Origin: an uncultured Oscillospiraceae bacterium
Lineage (GTDB): Bacteria > Bacillota > Clostridia > Oscillospirales > Ruminococcaceae
Direction of reading: 5' to 3'
Length of the DNA: 64,000 nt
NCBI GenBank assembly: GCA_904384225.1
Contig: CAJFJV010000001.1
Span: 179,739 to 243,738, forward strand
The translations under genes were made by a program, and so were the position numbers. Positions within the stretch are counted from its first letter, which is position 1. The number at the start of each line of letters is the position of its first letter. The notes beneath the pieces were generated by a model, which searched no databases, was not told the DNA's origin, and was given only the letters and a program-made list of their open reading frames with translations. Below are positions 53,918-63,297 of this stretch, piece after piece.

Positions 53918-55528
53918 ATGACGATAACCGCAGCACAGGCAATGGTCCGCTGCCTGCAAGAGGAAGGGATCCGGGTCGTATTCGGCCTTCCCGGCGCAGC
54001 AATCTGCCCGTTTTACGATGCGTTGTCCAAAACCGATATCCGCCACATCTTAGTACGCCAAGAGCAAAATGCCGGCCATGCCGCCAGCGGGTATGCCCGT
54101 TTGACAAAAAGGCCGGCCGTTTGCATTGCAACCTCAGGCCCCGGTGCTTTAAATCTCATTACAGCTGTCGCCACCGCCTATATGGATTCGATCCCGCTTG
54201 TCGTCATCACCGGACAGGTGTCAAGCGAGCTTTTGGGGCGCGACGTTTTTCAGGAAGCCGATATTACCGGCTCGTGCGAACCGTTTGTCAAACACAGCTA
54301 TCTGGTTAAGAACGCCGCGGATATCCCCCGCATAATGAAAGAGGCCTTTCATATCGCTGGGACCGGACGGCAGGGACCCGTGCTGATCGACGTCCCCTCG
54401 GACGTACAAACGCAAAAAATCCCCTTCACCTATCCCGAAGCAGTCCATATCCGGAGTTATAAGCCCAATCTGATCGGCCATCCAGGGCAGATCAAGCGCG
54501 TGGTTTCCGCACTGTCCAACGCAAAGCGTCCGCTTATCTGTGCAGGCGGCGGCGTCTTCAGCGCGGATGCATGCGAAGCGCTGCTGGCCTTTTCTCAAAA
54601 AACAGGTATCCCGGTTGTCACCACTATGATGGGCCTTAGCTGCATTCCGGCAAATTACCCGCTGAATCTCGGCATGATCGGGATGCACGGCGCGCCTGAG
54701 GCCAACCGTGCCATGAACAGCGCCGACGTACTTTTGCTGATTGGCGCACGTGTGGGCGACCGCGCGATCATGTCCCCAATGGGGCTTTGCCGAAACGCCA
54801 AGATTATCCATATTGATATTGACCCTGCGGAGATCGGTAAAAATATCGAAACGGATATCCCGCTTGTAGGCAGCGCCAAATTGATTTTGGAGGAACTTTG
54901 TGAAAGAGCGGACAAGCTGCATGCGGAAAATTGGAGCTTGGATTTGCAGGGTCGGCGCGCTTTTACCGGGGAATCCTGGAGCGGCGTCATCCGTCCCAAG
55001 CGCGTGATCCAAACTCTTTGCAAAAGAGCAGAAGAGGACGCCGTTTTGGTTGCAGACGTTGGGCAAAACCAGATATGGTCGGCGCGCGGCTTTTCTATTC
55101 CGCACGGCCGTTTCCTCACTTCCGGCGGGATGGGGACAATGGGATATTCTATCCCCGCCGCCATCGGCGCAAAGCTGGCCGCTCCCGGCAGGCAGGTGAT
55201 CGCCGTCTGCGGAGACGGCTCGTTCCAGATGCAAATGATGGAACTTGCCACCATTCGCAGCAACAGCATCCCGGTAAAAATGATTGTTATGAATAACAGC
55301 AGGCTCGGCATGGTACGCGAATTGCAGGACACAAGATACGGCGGGAACGAAACCGCCGTGTTCCTTGACGGGAACCCTGACTTTGTCAAGCTTGCGGAAA
55401 GCTACGGCATTCCTTCTTGCCGCATTTCAAACGACGGCGATATCGACGAGGCCATCCAAAATATGCTGTCTTGTGCCGACGCTTATTTGCTCGAATGCAC
55501 GGTAAGCCCGGAAGAGCCCACGCTGTAA
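53918..55528 (+). CDS. ilvB: Acetolactate synthase large subunit
   Basis: 536 aa ThDP enzyme; joins two pyruvates, or pyruvate and 2-oxobutyrate, in the first common step of branched-chain amino acid synthesis. N-terminal domain with catalytic Glu in VRQEQNAGHAASGYAR and ATSGPGALNLIT; FAD-binding middle domain; ThDP motif GDGSFQMQMME..NN at the C-terminus. Slightly shorter than the usual 550-590. Presence of ilvN next to it marks it as the anabolic enzyme. Start at 53918 follows AAAGAGGTGG; upstream in-frame ATG has no site. Confidence 0.95.
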   Translation: MTITAAQAMVRCLQEEGIRVVFGLPGAAICPFYDALSKTDIRHILVRQEQNAGHAASGYARLTKRPAVCIATSGPGALNLITAVATAYMDSIPLVVITGQVSSELLGRDVFQEADITGSCEPFVKHSYLVKNAADIPRIMKEAFHIAGTGRQGPVLIDVPSDVQTQKIPFTYPEAVHIRSYKPNLIGHPGQIKRVVSALSNAKRPLICAGGGVFSADACEALLAFSQKTGIPVVTTMMGLSCIPANYPLNLGMIGMHGAPEANRAMNSADVLLLIGARVGDRAIMSPMGLCRNAKIIHIDIDPAEIGKNIETDIPLVGSAKLILEELCERADKLHAENWSLDLQGRRAFTGESWSGVIRPKRVIQTLCKRAEEDAVLVADVGQNQIWSARGFSIPHGRFLTSGGMGTMGYSIPAAIGAKLAAPGRQVIAVCGDGSFQMQMMELATIRSNSIPVKMIVMNNSRLGMVRELQDTRYGGNETAVFLDGNPDFVKLAESYGIPSCRISNDGDIDEAIQNMLSCADAYLLECTVSPEEPTL

Positions 55529-55550
55529 TGGGCAAAAAGGAGCGCTTTTC

Positions 55551-56042
55551 ATGAAATATACGATATCCATTTTAGTTGAGAATCACGCCGGCGTCCTTTC
55601 ACGCATTTCGGGCCTGTTTGCAAGGCGCGGCTTTAATATCGACAGCCTGGCCGTTGGGATCACAAACGACCCGGCCGTTTCCCGTATGACGATTGTGGTG
55701 GACGGAAATGAATACATCGTGGAACAAGTGGAAAAACAGCTCAATAAGCTGATCGACGTTATCCGTCTCCGGCGCCTCGAAGAAGGGGAAAAGGTAAGCC
55801 GGGAGCTTGTGCTTATAAAAGTGGAATGTACCCCCAAAACCCGCAGCGATATTATCGATGTGGTCCGTGTAATGGACGCCAAGGTCAGCGACCTTTCCAA
55901 AACGACGCTTACCGCGGAACTCTCTGCCCAATCGGAGAAAATCGAATTGTTCTGCGAACTGCTGGAACCATACCACATCCTTGAAATCGCCCGTACCGGG
56001 ACCATCGCGCTCGACAAAGGGAACGCGACGCTAAACGCATAA
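55551..56042 (+). CDS. ilvN: Acetolactate synthase small (regulatory) subunit
   Basis: 163 aa. N-terminal ACT domain (YTISILVENHAGVLSRISGLFARRGFNIDSLAVG) for valine feedback binding, followed by the second ACT-like domain (VLIKVECTPKTRSDIIDVVRVMDAKV). It activates and confers feedback inhibition on IlvB. Lies 22 bp after ilvB, and ilvC follows after 72 bp. Confidence 0.96.
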   Translation: MKYTISILVENHAGVLSRISGLFARRGFNIDSLAVGITNDPAVSRMTIVVDGNEYIVEQVEKQLNKLIDVIRLRRLEEGEKVSRELVLIKVECTPKTRSDIIDVVRVMDAKVSDLSKTTLTAELSAQSEKIELFCELLEPYHILEIARTGTIALDKGNATLNA

Positions 56043-56099
56043 CCGCTGATCCGGTTTTCCGGCAGCAGCTATATATCTACTTTATGCAACATAAGTTGA

Positions 56100-57110
<1,011 letters not shown>

Positions 57111-57118
57111 GTTTACAG

Positions 57119-57158
57119 CAAAAATCCCTCCGAACCCGTATCGGAGGGATTTTTGTAT
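57119..57158 (+). terminator. Terminator of ilvBNC
   Basis: Stem CAAAAATCCCTCCGA/TCGGAGGGATTTTTG with a 7-nt loop, directly after the ilvC stop. Confidence 0.92.
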
Positions 57159-57278
57159 TTTGGCCTTCTTCTTTCCGAACAAATGCAGCTATACGGCATT
57201 GCCGCACACCGTTGTGTTTTCGCTTTTCAGCGGATCCGCCCCTCTCCCGCCTGTTTTCTCCCTCCCTGTTCTCTCCGC

Positions 57279-57307
57279 TTGTTTTTGCAGCATAAAGCGG
57301 ATATAAT
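57279..57307 (+). promoter_or_regulatory. Sigma-A promoter of the ydcF/NlpC-P60 group
   Basis: TTGTTT (57279-57284), 17 bp, TATAAT (57302-57307), leaving a leader of about 20 nt to the GTG at 57333. Confidence 0.65.
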
Positions 57308-57332
57308 GATAGCGTGAATAGGAGTTGATTGT

Positions 57333-58112
57333 GTGCCGATCCCTGTTATTGTCTGCCTCATTTCTGCTTGCTTCCTGCTGGTTGTTTCCCTTCCTGCGCT
57401 GCTGCAAAAAAAGTTGCATTTCGGCGTTGTTTTCCCGACGGCCGTATCCTGCCTGCTTTTTTTGTATGCTGCCCTTGCCTGTATCTTGCCTGACAGCCGG
57501 CCCCTGCGCATCTGCGGCGTCTTTCTTACCGGTTGTATCGTATTCGGCGCCGTAACAGCGCTTATCTGTTCCCTGTTTATGTGTTTTGGCTGGCGCCGAT
57601 TTTCAGCCCTGCGTGTTAAAGGGGATGAAACCGTCCTTGTCCTTGGATGCCGCGTTTACCCCGATCATTTGAGTAAAATGCTCGTAGGACGGCTTCAGGC
57701 TGCATATACTTTGCTTTGCAGGTATCCCGGCATGCAGTGTGTCGTTTCAGGCGGCAAGGGGGAGGATGAACCCTGTTCGGAAGCCGCCGCTATGAAGCGT
57801 TGGCTTGTAAAAAAGGGCATCCATCCCAGCCGGATCAAAGAGGAAGGATTTTCCCGCAGCACAATGCAGAATTTTTCCTTCAGCGCAGCGCTGATCCGGC
57901 AGCTCAGCCGATCGGGCCGTATCATTATCGCAACGGACTTTTTCCATCAATTCCGCTCCGCCCTGCTCGCTCAAGGCGAGGGCCTGATCTCCTGCGGCGC
58001 CGCAAGCTTCCGCGAGCCTTTTCTTCTTCCGGGCTACTGGCTGCGTGAAATACCAGGTATCCTTTATGCTGGGATCCTGCTACTGCGAAAAAAGGGAGTG
58101 TCGCATAAATGA
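57333..58112 (+). CDS. YdcF/SanA-family (DUF218) membrane protein
   Basis: 259 aa. Three hydrophobic segments in the first 85 residues are followed by the DUF218 domain: TVLVLGCRVYPDHLSKMLVGRL, CVVSGGKGEDEPCSEAAAMKRWLV, GIHPSRIKEEGFSRSTMQNF, IIIATDFFHQFRSALLA. The family, including ElyC and SanA of E. coli, acts at the envelope in peptidoglycan or lipid-carrier metabolism; the exact reaction is unknown. The start is a GTG at 57333 behind AGGAG. Its last 4 bp overlap the NlpC/P60 gene, consistent with a shared envelope role. Confidence 0.88.
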   Translation: MPIPVIVCLISACFLLVVSLPALLQKKLHFGVVFPTAVSCLLFLYAALACILPDSRPLRICGVFLTGCIVFGAVTALICSLFMCFGWRRFSALRVKGDETVLVLGCRVYPDHLSKMLVGRLQAAYTLLCRYPGMQCVVSGGKGEDEPCSEAAAMKRWLVKKGIHPSRIKEEGFSRSTMQNFSFSAALIRQLSRSGRIIIATDFFHQFRSALLAQGEGLISCGAASFREPFLLPGYWLREIPGILYAGILLLRKKGVSHK

Positions 58113-58915
58113 AAGGTAAAGTCATTCAAACCCCCGTTGCCCCGCTTACCCATACGCCGGATCAAAATGCGGTATTACAGGATGAGATTTTCTACGGTAT
58201 GCCCATAACCGTTTTGGAGGAAACAGGGGACTGGCTGCATGTGGAAACGCCTTACCGTTACCGGGGATATATCCCTGCCGCATGTGCCGCCGGCTGCGCA
58301 TATCCCGCTGACCTGACAGTGACCGCTGCTTTCGGCGACCTGCTCAGCGGGCCCAGTGTAAACAGCGCCCTTCGCCTTTCCGTTCCCCGCGGCGCAAATC
58401 TGCTGTCCTGCGGTGAAAAGCAAGATGGATGGCTGCCCGTACGGACAGTATCCAGGGAGACCTGCTATATCAAAGCCGACCGCGTTTCCCCTTTTGTCCC
58501 TTATGCACTGCCGCAGGATGCGCAAAGCTTTCGAAAAGCCGTTCTTCGTACAGCCTATACTTACCTGCACACGCCGTATCGGTGGGGCGGCAAAACCCCT
58601 CAGGGAATTGATTGCTCCGGATTTTGTTCCATGTGCTACCTTTTAAACGGGGTGGTTATTTACCGGGACGCTTCCATTCAGCCGGGCTTTCCCGTGCGGC
58701 CTATCCCGCTGGAATACGCCGCCGAAGGCGACCTTTTATATTTCCCGGGGCATATCGCCTTGTACCTTGGGGCGGGCCGCTTTTTACATGCAACGGCGAA
58801 GGACGGCGACGACTGTGTGACCGAAGCCAGCTTAAACCCTTCTGATCCCGGCTTTCGCGCCGATCTCACCGCCTCTCTTCTGACAGCGGGATCGATTTTT
58901 GCCGTTTCGCCGTGA
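58109..58915 (+). CDS. NlpC/P60 peptidase with SH3 domains
   Basis: 268 aa. Two SH3-like domains (about 8-58 and 70-130) precede a C40 cysteine peptidase domain (about 140-268) with nucleophile Cys169 in GIDCSGFC, His215 in FPGHIALYLG and His227. The layout is that of YkfC/DPP VI, which cuts gamma-D-Glu-diamino-acid bonds of cell-wall peptides; the absence of a signal peptide argues for cytoplasmic recycling of muropeptides. Coupled to the YdcF gene by an ATGA overlap. Confidence 0.9.
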   Translation: MKGKVIQTPVAPLTHTPDQNAVLQDEIFYGMPITVLEETGDWLHVETPYRYRGYIPAACAAGCAYPADLTVTAAFGDLLSGPSVNSALRLSVPRGANLLSCGEKQDGWLPVRTVSRETCYIKADRVSPFVPYALPQDAQSFRKAVLRTAYTYLHTPYRWGGKTPQGIDCSGFCSMCYLLNGVVIYRDASIQPGFPVRPIPLEYAAEGDLLYFPGHIALYLGAGRFLHATAKDGDDCVTEASLNPSDPGFRADLTASLLTAGSIFAVSP

Positions 58916-58966
58916 CTCCCCTCTTTTTATCATGATTCTATTTTACAGCAAAACAAAGGAGACATT

Positions 58967-59476
58967 ATGAAAAAGGAAACCCCTGTCCTAAAGTACGCTG
59001 CTATCCTGATGATCGTATTCGGCGCAGTGGAAGCCGCCGTCGGAATCAGCGGTTTTTTTGAAATTTCCGCATTGCATGAAGCCGCAGCAGAATTGCAGCT
59101 TGCAAATCCGATACCTGTCCTGATTACTTCCGGTATTTTTACCATGCTGATCGCCGTTTCCGAACTGATTGCCGGTATTCTGGGATACTTCTACCGTGCG
59201 CGTCCGGCCAAAGCCGCAGCCTGCCTTGTATGCGGCTTTATTTCGCTTTCCCTTGCCGTGCTGTCCGATGGATACGCGCTCTTTTTCTATCCCGCCGGTT
59301 TTTCCATGCTCACGCTGCCGCTCGATCTTATTCTGCCCATCATATATCTTGTTGGCGCATACCAGCATCAAAAACGGAACAAACCGTCCAAATCCCCCTC
59401 CGAAAAAAGGGAACTGCCTATAAGCGGCTCGGCAGCATCTGATGATACACAGTCGACGAAGGGAGATACAAAGTAA
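58967..59476 (+). CDS. Small four-TM membrane protein of unknown function
   Basis: 169 aa. Four predicted membrane segments (about 10-28, 45-68, 78-97, 105-128) and a polar Lys/Ser-rich C-terminal tail of 40 residues. No motif recognised. The ATG follows AAAGGAGA. It lies 51 bp after the NlpC/P60 gene, and the alkylation-repair gene starts 2 bp after its stop. Confidence 0.72.
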   Translation: MKKETPVLKYAAILMIVFGAVEAAVGISGFFEISALHEAAAELQLANPIPVLITSGIFTMLIAVSELIAGILGYFYRARPAKAAACLVCGFISLSLAVLSDGYALFFYPAGFSMLTLPLDLILPIIYLVGAYQHQKRNKPSKSPSEKRELPISGSAASDDTQSTKGDTK

Positions 59477-59477
59477 T

Positions 59478-60176
59478 ATGACGGATATCCAAAAAGCTCT
59501 TTATGCATTTCAGGATCTTTCCTTCCGCGCTTTCCAGTGCAGGCTGATGCCGACCGTTCCGCCTGAAACCGTAATAGGCGTCCGTATGCCAGCACTGCAT
59601 GCGGTAGTTCAAAAAATAAACAATACGCCCCAAGCCGCCCGCTTTTTGCAGGAGCTTCCGCACCAATATTATGAGGAAAACAACCTGCACGCCCTTCTTA
59701 TCGGACAAATAGACGATTTTGATCAGGCCATTGCGGCGCTCGACACGTTCCTTCCGTTCGTCGACAACTGGTCTACGTGCGATATAAAGCCGCCGGACAT
59801 TTTATCGCGGCATCCGCAACGGCTTTTCCTGCAAATCAAAGCGTGGATCAGCAGTCCACACGAGTATGCGGTCCGCTACGCCATCGGGCTTTTGATGCGT
59901 TTTTATCTGGACGACCTATTTGATGCGTCGCACCTTACCCTTGTATCCCAGATCCAAAGGGATGAATACTATATCAATATGATGATTGCTTGGTATTTTG
60001 CAACTGCGCTTGTCAAGCAATACGACGCGGCGCTCCCCTTCCTGACTGAAAAACGGCTTCCTATTTGGATACATAATAAAGCAATCCAAAAGGCCATAGA
60101 GAGCACCCGGATCCCAACAAGGCAAAAGCTGTTTTTTCGAAAGCTCCGCTATAAAGCGCCAAAGCAAAACTGCTGA
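59478..60176 (+). CDS. DNA alkylation repair protein (AlkD-like HEAT fold)
   Basis: 232 aa, all-helical. It matches the AlkD family used in Firmicutes: MPALHAVVQKI, LHALLIGQIDDFDQAIAAL, FVDNWSTCDIKPP (the Trp and Asp of the active site), EYAVRYAIGLLMRFYLDD with the conserved Arg, and NMMIAWYFATALVK. AlkD proteins remove N3- and N7-alkylated purines without base flipping. The start at 59478 is immediately after the stop of the upstream membrane protein gene, so it depends on coupled translation. A terminator follows. Confidence 0.87.
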   Translation: MTDIQKALYAFQDLSFRAFQCRLMPTVPPETVIGVRMPALHAVVQKINNTPQAARFLQELPHQYYEENNLHALLIGQIDDFDQAIAALDTFLPFVDNWSTCDIKPPDILSRHPQRLFLQIKAWISSPHEYAVRYAIGLLMRFYLDDLFDASHLTLVSQIQRDEYYINMMIAWYFATALVKQYDAALPFLTEKRLPIWIHNKAIQKAIESTRIPTRQKLFFRKLRYKAPKQNC

Positions 60177-60206
60177 CACGGCGCCTTCTTTTGCCTGCCT
60201 TCATAA

Positions 60207-60253
60207 AAATACCGAACCGCTTTATTCATACAATAAACCGGTTCGGTATTTTT
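60207..60253. terminator. Long bidirectional terminator hairpin
   Basis: Outer stem AAATACCGAACCG/CGGTTCGGTATTT, inner stem TTTATT/AATAAA, followed by TTTTTG on the plus strand and ATTTTTATG on the minus strand. Ends the alkD-like gene and lies downstream of the subtilase gene. Confidence 0.88.
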
Positions 60254-60341
60254 GCATCTACGGCCGTTTGGATGATGTCCAGCCTCAGCAAACGCCGCTA
60301 TATTCAACAGAAAAGGCCGGTGCAGACAGTATTGCCCGCGC

Positions 60342-60549
60342 TCAATACGTTCGGATCATCCGCCTGACCGCGGCCTTTACCTCATGTTTCCCGCCGCCTT
60401 CCAAATAAATCGTTTTTCCTTCGCCGGACACGCCCCGCTTCCTGCCTATAATCAGCTTCCCGCTGCTTTCTACCGGCTCATCCGTCAGCACCACCGACAA
60501 GCTGAGCTTCTCCGCCGCCGTTTCCAAGTCCGTTCCGTCTCCATTCCCC
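60342..60549 (-). pseudogene. Out-of-frame C-terminal tail of the S8 peptidase
   Basis: The frame shifted by one base relative to the main S8 gene encodes GDGTDLETAAEKLSLS and runs on to a basic end (VRRMIRTY), with normal protein-like composition, whereas the main frame ends here in an Arg/Cys-rich stretch. Adding one G to the GGGG run (60546-60549, minus strand) would join the two into about 352 residues. Either a frameshift mutation or a base-call error. Confidence 0.6.
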
Positions 60550-61402
60550 ATGGGATGCGGAACACCGGCCCTTCTTCCGGCTTTCCCATCCCCCGCGAGA
60601 AAAACGCCGCACGGTACCCCTTCTTCCCAAGCTCCACGCAGACCTGCCGCAGCACCGCCGTCCATTCCCCGCACTGCCCTTCTACGGCCACCACGGGTAC
60701 GTCCTCCGGCATCCCGGCCGTTCCCGCCTCTTCTTCCTCCCGGTACGCAAGCGTCCCTAAAAAGCTGTCTATCGTCCCGCCTGCCTTCAGGTGGTTCCAG
60801 CAGCATGCCGCCGCCAGTGCGCATCCATAGCTGTTCCCGTATCCCGTCATGGCGGATATCCCCGCCCCTTTATCCAGTATATGCCGGCTCGACGCAGCGA
60901 TCCCCACACCAAACGGGGGCGCCGGGACCCGGTATATCTCCCCGCCGCTCAATTTAGGGTCCGTCCTCACCCCGAACACCCCTTCCATGCAGGCCGGGAG
61001 CGTATACACCCCCTTGTTCGAGTTCGCCGCAAACACCGCCGTCCCCTTCCGCTTCAGCGCGCTGACTGCTTCCGCCAGCTCTGCGGGGATGCTTACCGGC
61101 GTAAACCCGATGCTGATGTTGATCACCTCTATATCCTGTCCCAAACACCACCGGAGCGCCGCCGCCAGCTTTCCCGGCGTGCTCCTGCCCTTCTCCCGGC
61201 CGAAGATGCAGATGCTCCCTACCGGCGCATCCGGCGCGTATTTCTTGATGATGCCCGCACAGTTTGTCCCGTGGCTTTCCGTGCGGCAGGGGGTCCCCCG
61301 CGGCCTCACTTTCCCCCGTCCCGTCACTTCCATGTCAAAGCACAGGCTCCCTATCTGCGGCCAGATGCCCGCGTTTACGCCGTCGTCTATTACCGCTATC
61401 AT
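60485..61402 (-). CDS. S8-family (subtilisin-like) serine peptidase, frameshifted near the C-terminus
   Basis: 305 aa as read. No signal or propeptide: the protein starts directly with the catalytic Asp6 in IAVIDDGVN, then His44 in SHGTNCAGI, the oxyanion region NISIGF and AANSNKG, and Ser191 in YGNSYGCALAAA, a variant of the GTSxAxP motif. All catalytic residues precede the frameshift, so activity is possible. Compact cytoplasmic subtilases like this occur beside exporters in peptide-maturation clusters. Its ATG overlaps the stop of the upstream ABC transporter by 4 bp. Cysteine content is high (about ten residues in 300). GC-rich relative to the rest of the window. Confidence 0.78.
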   Translation of the reverse strand: MIAVIDDGVNAGIWPQIGSLCFDMEVTGRGKVRPRGTPCRTESHGTNCAGIIKKYAPDAPVGSICIFGREKGRSTPGKLAAALRWCLGQDIEVINISIGFTPVSIPAELAEAVSALKRKGTAVFAANSNKGVYTLPACMEGVFGVRTDPKLSGGEIYRVPAPPFGVGIAASSRHILDKGAGISAMTGYGNSYGCALAAACCWNHLKAGGTIDSFLGTLAYREEEEAGTAGMPEDVPVVAVEGQCGEWTAVLRQVCVELGKKGYRAAFFSRGMGKPEEGPVFRIPWGMETERTWKRRRRSSACRWC

Positions 61403-63189
61403 CCTTCCGCCCCCTCGCTGTATTTCTGCACTTGGTATCCGTATAGCTGTGCAAACCGCTTTTTGTTCGCCAGCAGCTCGCTCTTCGTCCCTTCCTCTAT
61501 CAGCCGCCCGCCTTCTATTACCAGTATATAATCCGCCAAATGGATATTCGACAGCCGGTGCGACGTATACAGCACGGTCTTCCCTTCAAGCCTCCCTTTC
61601 ATCCGCTCAAACAGCCGGTATTCCGCCTCCGGGTCCAAGCTCGACGACGGCTCGTCCAGCACCAGTACGCTGCATCGCCGGTAAAACGCCCTTGCCAGCG
61701 CTATCTTCTGATGCTGCCCCTCCGACAGCTCCGCCCCGCTTTCGTCAAACATCCGTCCGATATATGTGCCAAGCCCTTCCGGGAACAGCGCTTCCGGGTC
61801 GCTTATCCCCCCGTCGTCCAGCGCTTCCCGCACAGCCTTTTCATCCTCCCTCCCGATGTCCGAAAACTGGATATTCTCCCGCACCGTAAAGGCATAGTTC
61901 TGCGAATTCTGGAAGTAGCAGCTGAACGCCCCGCGCAGGCTTTCCAGATCATATTCCCGGATATCTCGCCCGTTGATCAGCACGCTCCCTTCCGTTGTAT
62001 CGTACAGCCGCGTCATCAGCTTGATCACCGTGCTCTTCCCGGCCCCGTTTACTCCTACGATCCCTACTTTCTGCCCTTTCCGGACCGTAAACGTCAGCCC
62101 CCGCAGCGCATACCCCTCTGTGAACGGGTACCGGAACCACACGTCCTTAAACTCGATCTTTTCGATTTCCCCCAGCTTTTCCCTGCCGCTTTTGATCTTA
62201 TGTATGTTCAGCTTCCGGAACGTCTCCATGTGTTCCATCTTCAGCTTGTTCTCATAGATCGCACTGGTCCGCATCACCACTACCAGCACCGCCGAGGTCA
62301 CCTGTGCAAACAATGAGGTATACAGCGACAGGTCGCCGAGCGACGCGCTCCCCGCCAGCACCTGCTGCACCACTCCTGCCAGCACCGCCAGCATCACGGC
62401 TTCCGGCAGCAGCCCTGCCGCCGCCGTCCACACCGCTTTCTTCCTCAGCACGCCTTTCCTTTCCCCGAACACCGCATCCCAGATCGAGATATATTTCTGT
62501 TTCAGGTACGGCCCTGTCTGGAACAGGCGGATCTCCTGCGCATACTGCCTGCTCCCCGCTACCATGTCGATATAGTTCTTTTTCCGCTCCTCCTCTATCT
62601 GCCCCAGCCCGACATGGTACACGGCCTTTGTGTACCGGTTGGCAAGGATCCCCGACGGCACGGACGCCGCCACCAGCACAAGGCAGTACATCAGGTTCTG
62701 GCTCGCAAACGCCCACACCGCCCCCACCAGCGCAATCCCTGCGCTGATGCAGTCGATGGTGTTCCACAGCAGGTATGTCACAGACTGCATATCCTGCTTC
62801 AATGCCGTGAACTGGTTGTAGAACTCTTTGTTGTCATATATCTCGATATCCGCCGCCAAGGATATCTCCATCATTTCAAGACGCAGGTGCCGCGACAGCA
62901 GCTCCCCGTGCATCCCTTCGCAGTACTGCGACGCGGTCTCCAGCACTGCCGACACTGCGGAACAGGCGCAGATCACCGCCACATACGGGAACAGGGAGGC
63001 CATCCCGCCTGCTGCTCCCCCGGCGGACAAAAGGTCGATGAGGTATTTCAGTGCAAACGACGACAGCAGCGGCAGGAGGGGGGACGCCGTCCTGCACAGC
63101 AGCCGCACGGCCATATAGAACCTTGACGCCTTCCACGACAGCCGCAGGCAGAACCGTATGGTCTTTATGAATGCGCTTATGTTTTTCAT
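61399..63189 (-). CDS. ABC transporter, fused permease and ATPase (exporter type)
   Basis: 596 aa. The N-terminal half has six membrane segments of the type 1 exporter fold; the C-terminal ATPase has Walker A GVNGAGKST, Q-loop region CYFQNSQNYAFTV, signature LSEGQHQKIALARAF (Glu for the usual second Gly), Walker B VLVLDEPSSSLDP and switch His in LYTSHRLSN. No C39 peptidase domain, so any leader cleavage would be left to a separate protease such as the adjacent subtilase. Start at 63189 follows GGAGGGAAAGG. Codon choice is more GC-rich than in genes to the left, which suggests acquisition by transfer (inference). Confidence 0.88.
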   Translation of the reverse strand: MKNISAFIKTIRFCLRLSWKASRFYMAVRLLCRTASPLLPLLSSFALKYLIDLLSAGGAAGGMASLFPYVAVICACSAVSAVLETASQYCEGMHGELLSRHLRLEMMEISLAADIEIYDNKEFYNQFTALKQDMQSVTYLLWNTIDCISAGIALVGAVWAFASQNLMYCLVLVAASVPSGILANRYTKAVYHVGLGQIEEERKKNYIDMVAGSRQYAQEIRLFQTGPYLKQKYISIWDAVFGERKGVLRKKAVWTAAAGLLPEAVMLAVLAGVVQQVLAGSASLGDLSLYTSLFAQVTSAVLVVVMRTSAIYENKLKMEHMETFRKLNIHKIKSGREKLGEIEKIEFKDVWFRYPFTEGYALRGLTFTVRKGQKVGIVGVNGAGKSTVIKLMTRLYDTTEGSVLINGRDIREYDLESLRGAFSCYFQNSQNYAFTVRENIQFSDIGREDEKAVREALDDGGISDPEALFPEGLGTYIGRMFDESGAELSEGQHQKIALARAFYRRCSVLVLDEPSSSLDPEAEYRLFERMKGRLEGKTVLYTSHRLSNIHLADYILVIEGGRLIEEGTKSELLANKKRFAQLYGYQVQKYSEGAEG

Positions 63190-63257
63190 CCTTTCCCTCC
63201 TGCTTTCCTCCGGGTGCTGCCTGCACCCACGCACTGGTTTTTTCCGGCTGGTAAAGC

Positions 63258-63292
63258 TTTATCCACAAAGGGACCAGCCCCTTGTGGATAAA
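63258..63292. repeat. Inverted repeat containing two DnaA-box sequences
   Basis: Fifteen-bp arms (one mismatch) separated by 5 bp, between the solute-binding gene and the ABC gene. Each arm contains the 9-mer TTATCCACA (63259-63267 and, inverted, 63283-63291), identical to the DnaA-box consensus. There is no T-run on either strand, so it is not a standard terminator; an mRNA-stabilising hairpin is the simplest reading. Confidence 0.6.
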
Positions 63293-63297
63293 TACTC

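Noticed and set aside
54221..55234. A 337-codon minus-strand open frame opposite ilvB
   Set aside because: ilvB is unmistakable; the antisense frame is rich in His, Cys and Arg as expected of a shadow.
60849..61889. A 346-codon plus-strand open frame across the subtilase and ABC genes
   Set aside because: Pro/Ser/Ala/Arg-rich translation caused by high GC; the minus-strand genes carry all motifs.
63258..63292. Replication origin
   Set aside because: Two DnaA boxes in one hairpin without dnaA, dnaN or an AT-rich unwinding region do not make an origin.
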